From: Cupriavidus cauae
GTDB lineage: Bacteria; Pseudomonadota; Gammaproteobacteria; Burkholderiales; Burkholderiaceae
Assembly: GCF_008632125.1 (NCBI RefSeq)
Contig: NZ_VWRN01000034.1
Location: 223,753 to 287,752 of the forward strand
Reading direction: 5' to 3'
DNA length: 64,000 bases
Shown piece by piece: positions 59,473 to 64,000 of this stretch. Numbering within the stretch: position 1 is the stretch's first letter; every line of letters begins with the position of its first letter. The translations under genes were made by a program, and so were the position numbers. The notes beneath the pieces were generated by a model that saw only the letters and a list, made by a program, of their open reading frames with translations, had not been told where the DNA came from and ran no database searches.

Positions 59473-59979
59473 TCAGGCGGGCTTGGCGGCGGCGAGCCGG
59501 CGCATCAGCTGCTGCACGATGTCGCGCTGCATGTCGCGGTACAGCTGCTCTTCCTCGTAGCCCTTGGCCAGCGCGTTGGCCTCGTTGTAGGTCAGGTCGC
59601 GGAACAGCACCATCTGCGACGGCGCGATCATCTCGCGGCCGGCCGCATCGCGCAGCCGGAACGTGAAGCGCTGCGTCAGCCGGTATTCGCGCACGACGCC
59701 CGCCGTCGTGATCGACAGCACGGTCTTGGTGCGGCTGTCCTCGAGCACGTCGAGCAGCGCGTCGGCCTGCTTGGGATCGGTGACGACGATGGTGTCGGAA
59801 CCGCCCTGGATGGCGCGCGTCAGTTCGGCGCCCATCAGCGAGTTCTTCGGGATGCCGACATACAGCCGCTTGAAGGCGAAGTCCGAGCTGCCGCGCAGAT
59901 GGAAGCCGCAGCCGGCCAGCGCACCGGCGGCCAGCAGCGCGGCCAGCACGGCGCGGCGATTCGGGTTCGGTCTAGTCAT
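59473..59979 (-). CDS. lptE: LPS-assembly lipoprotein LptE
   Basis: Outer-membrane lipoprotein that plugs the LptD barrel and delivers lipopolysaccharide, 168 aa. The signal AALLAAGALAGCGFHLRGS has a lipobox with Cys. The motif GFHLRGSSDFAFKRLYV and the C-terminal part DLTYNEANALAKGYEEEQLY are typical. Between leuS (64 bp upstream) and holA (67 bp downstream) on the same strand, the standard order. Confidence 0.95.
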   Translation of the reverse strand: MTRPNPNRRAVLAALLAAGALAGCGFHLRGSSDFAFKRLYVGIPKNSLMGAELTRAIQGGSDTIVVTDPKQADALLDVLEDSRTKTVLSITTAGVVREYRLTQRFTFRLRDAAGREMIAPSQMVLFRDLTYNEANALAKGYEEEQLYRDMQRDIVQQLMRRLAAAKPA

Positions 59980-60043
59980 GGCGCGATTCCTTTGATTGGG
60001 TCGATGGCGCGGCGGCGGGATGCCATTGCGGTGGCGGCCCGCC

Positions 60044-62764
<2,721 letters not shown>

Positions 62765-62847
62765 TTATAACCGGCGGTGGGCCGCGGAAACGGCCTGCGC
62801 GCGCCGCCTTGGGGAGGGCAGGCGCGGCCGGGCAGGCTGCGCGTCGT

Positions 62848-62937
62848 ACTTCAGGCCCGCTGGCTTCAGGGCTGCCTACTTCGCGCGTGCCAACTTCCGG
62901 CCCGCTTGCTTCAGGCGTACTGACGTCGGGCCAGTTA
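62848..62937. repeat. 15-bp tandem array (6 copies) at the dapB stop
   Basis: (A/G)C(T/G)TC plus a variable tail recurs at 62848, 62863, 62878, 62893, 62908 and 62923, exactly 15 bp apart, ending at the dapB stop (62935-62937). In one minus-strand frame it reads as five-residue repeats of Pro-Glu-Ala/Val-Ser/Gly-Gly/Thr type. This array makes up part of the dapB-leuS spacer. Confidence 0.9.
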
Positions 62938-63732
62938 CTTGAGCCCCAGCACGTCCTGCATGTCGAACATCCCGTTCGGCTTGTCCGCCAGGAAGCGGGC
63001 GGCGCGCACCGCGCCGTCGGCATACGACTGGCGGCTAGAGGACTTGTGCGTGATCTCGATGCGCTCGCCGATGCCGGCGAACAGCACGGTGTGGTCGCCC
63101 ACGATATCGCCGCCGCGCACCGTGGCAAAGCCGATCGAATTCGGATCGCGCGGGCCGGTATGGCCTTCGCGGGCGAACACGCCGCAGGTCTTCAGGTCGC
63201 GGCCGAGCGCCTCGGCGATGATCTCGCCCATCTTCAGCGCGGTGCCCGAGGGCGCATCGACCTTGTGGCGATGGTGCGCCTCGATGATTTCAATGTCGTA
63301 GCCGGAGGACAGCATCTTCGCCGCGACCTCCAGCAGCTTGAAGGTCGCGTTGACGCCGACGCTCATATTGGCGGCGAAGACCACGCCGATCGACTGCGCG
63401 GCCTCGGCCAGCGCGGCCTTGCCGGCGTCGTCGAAGCCGGTGGTGCCGATCACCATCTTGACGCCGAGCCGGCGCGCCACCTGCAGGTGGGCCAGCGTGC
63501 CTTCGGGACGGGTGAAGTCGATCAGGCAGTCGGCGCCGGACAGCGCGGCCTCGATGTCCGAGGTGATCCTGACACCGGTTTCGCGCCCGAGGAACAGGCC
63601 CGCGTCCTGCCCCAGCGCGGCCGCGCCGGGCACGTCGAGCGCGCCGGCCAGCGTCACGCCCTCCGCGTTCAGCACATATTCGATCAACATGCGGCCCATG
63701 CGGCCGGAGGCCCCGGCAATAGCGAGTTTCAT
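62935..63732 (-). CDS. dapB: 4-hydroxy-tetrahydrodipicolinate reductase
   Basis: NAD(P)H-dependent reductase of lysine and meso-diaminopimelate synthesis, 265 aa. N-terminal nucleotide loop [19 protein letters not shown], the DapB substrate signature [19 protein letters not shown] and catalytic Lys in this segment are intact. The ATG at 63732 begins the family. bamE is upstream on the same strand with a 171-bp gap. Confidence 0.97.
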   Translation of the reverse strand: MKLAIAGASGRMGRMLIEYVLNAEGVTLAGALDVPGAAALGQDAGLFLGRETGVRITSDIEAALSGADCLIDFTRPEGTLAHLQVARRLGVKMVIGTTGFDDAGKAALAEAAQSIGVVFAANMSVGVNATFKLLEVAAKMLSSGYDIEIIEAHHRHKVDAPSGTALKMGEIIAEALGRDLKTCGVFAREGHTGPRDPNSIGFATVRGGDIVGDHTVLFAGIGERIEITHKSSSRQSYADGAVRAARFLADKPNGMFDMQDVLGLK

Positions 63733-63903
63733 GGCGAGTCGGTTCCCCGGAAAGAAATCAGGCGAATAACAGTGAAGTCAGGACAGGAGGACAAGGCACG
63801 ACGCCGGCGCTGCGTGGGAAGGCCACGCCCAGGCGTGGCTTGACTGTCCTCACCGCGCGCCGGTGCAACGGCATGGGCGGCCCCGCGGGCCGCACCCTGC
63901 GAT

Positions 63904-64000
63904 TTACTTGACGGTGTCGGCGGGGCTGGCGCTGGCGGCGCGCTCGCTGGCCGGCTCGGCCGCCGGCTGCGACGGCGCCGCACCGGCGGGCGTCGCGGCG
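63904..64000 (-). CDS. bamE: Outer-membrane protein assembly factor BamE, C-terminal tail only (partial)
   Basis: The window ends within this gene. Only the last 31 residues are visible, an Ala/Pro/Ser/Glu-rich tail ending in ASASPADTVK and a TAA stop at 63904-63906. No domain is visible. The identity is inferred from position: dapB of Cupriavidus/Ralstonia is preceded by the omlA/bamE lipoprotein gene, and this family carries low-complexity C-terminal tails in that group. If correct, the next gene beyond the window would be fur. Confidence 0.55.
   Translation of the reverse strand, partial: AATPAGAAPSQPAAEPASERAASASPADTVK

Overview
The window is 64 kb of GC-rich (C/G-dominated third codon positions) chromosome from a betaproteobacterium, most likely Burkholderiaceae of the Cupriavidus/Ralstonia type. 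The best evidence is a complete phcB-phcS-phcR-phcQ quorum-sensing operon beside yajC-secD-secF, together with the block leuS-lptE-holA-proA and dapB next to the 3' end of bamE, and the order dnaK-dnaJ. The assignment rests on family recognition and gene order; no database search was possible. No tRNA, rRNA, IS element, prophage or CRISPR array was seen.

Layout. (1) 1-4,826: two plus-strand genes of unknown function with more A/T-rich sequence than the rest. One is a very large protein whose 5' end lies outside the window; a 349-aa protein overlaps its stop. This is the only clearly accessory stretch. (2) 4,872-8,948, minus strand: terminator, dnaJ, dnaK, corrinoid adenosyltransferase. (3) 9,158-19,866, plus strand: oxidation of D-2-hydroxy acids (a Dld-type FAD enzyme, a LysR regulator, glcD, a voltage-gated K+ channel, glcE, glcF), then a CidA/LrgA-LrgB pair and a BCCT osmolyte transporter. 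(4) 20,039-29,725: gpx, yggS, proC, ubiA, then an oxidative-stress cluster (dps, katA, a 34-codon small ORF, oxyR) and recG. (5) 30,003-35,900, plus strand: queA-tgt (queuosine) and yajC-secD-secF (protein export). (6) 36,017-40,983, minus strand: phcBSRQ. (7) 41,507-45,188, minus strand: cytochrome b561 with two YceI proteins, then purB. (8) 45,633-54,216: GST, mnmA/nudJ, a transhydrogenase operon interrupted by panD and a HAD-family lipoprotein, and an atypical response regulator. (9) 54,289-64,000, minus strand: rlmL-like methyltransferase, DsbA-fold isomerase, hemJ, proA, holA, lptE, leuS, dapB and the tail of bamE.

The least expected signal is not a gene. Many intergenic spacers, several stop codons and a few protein termini are built from short tandem repeats with a unit length and sequence private to that locus (8, 10, 11, 12, 13, 14, 15 or 16 bp). 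In holA, katA, phcQ, yggS, recG and the Dld-type gene the stop triplet itself lies inside the array; dapB's stop sits at the edge of its array. I list these arrays individually and treat the pattern as the leading novelty, ahead of the large truncated protein at the left edge, the zinc-ribbon K+ channel inside the glc cluster, the OxyR/small-ORF/katA arrangement and the receiver protein with an expanded domain.
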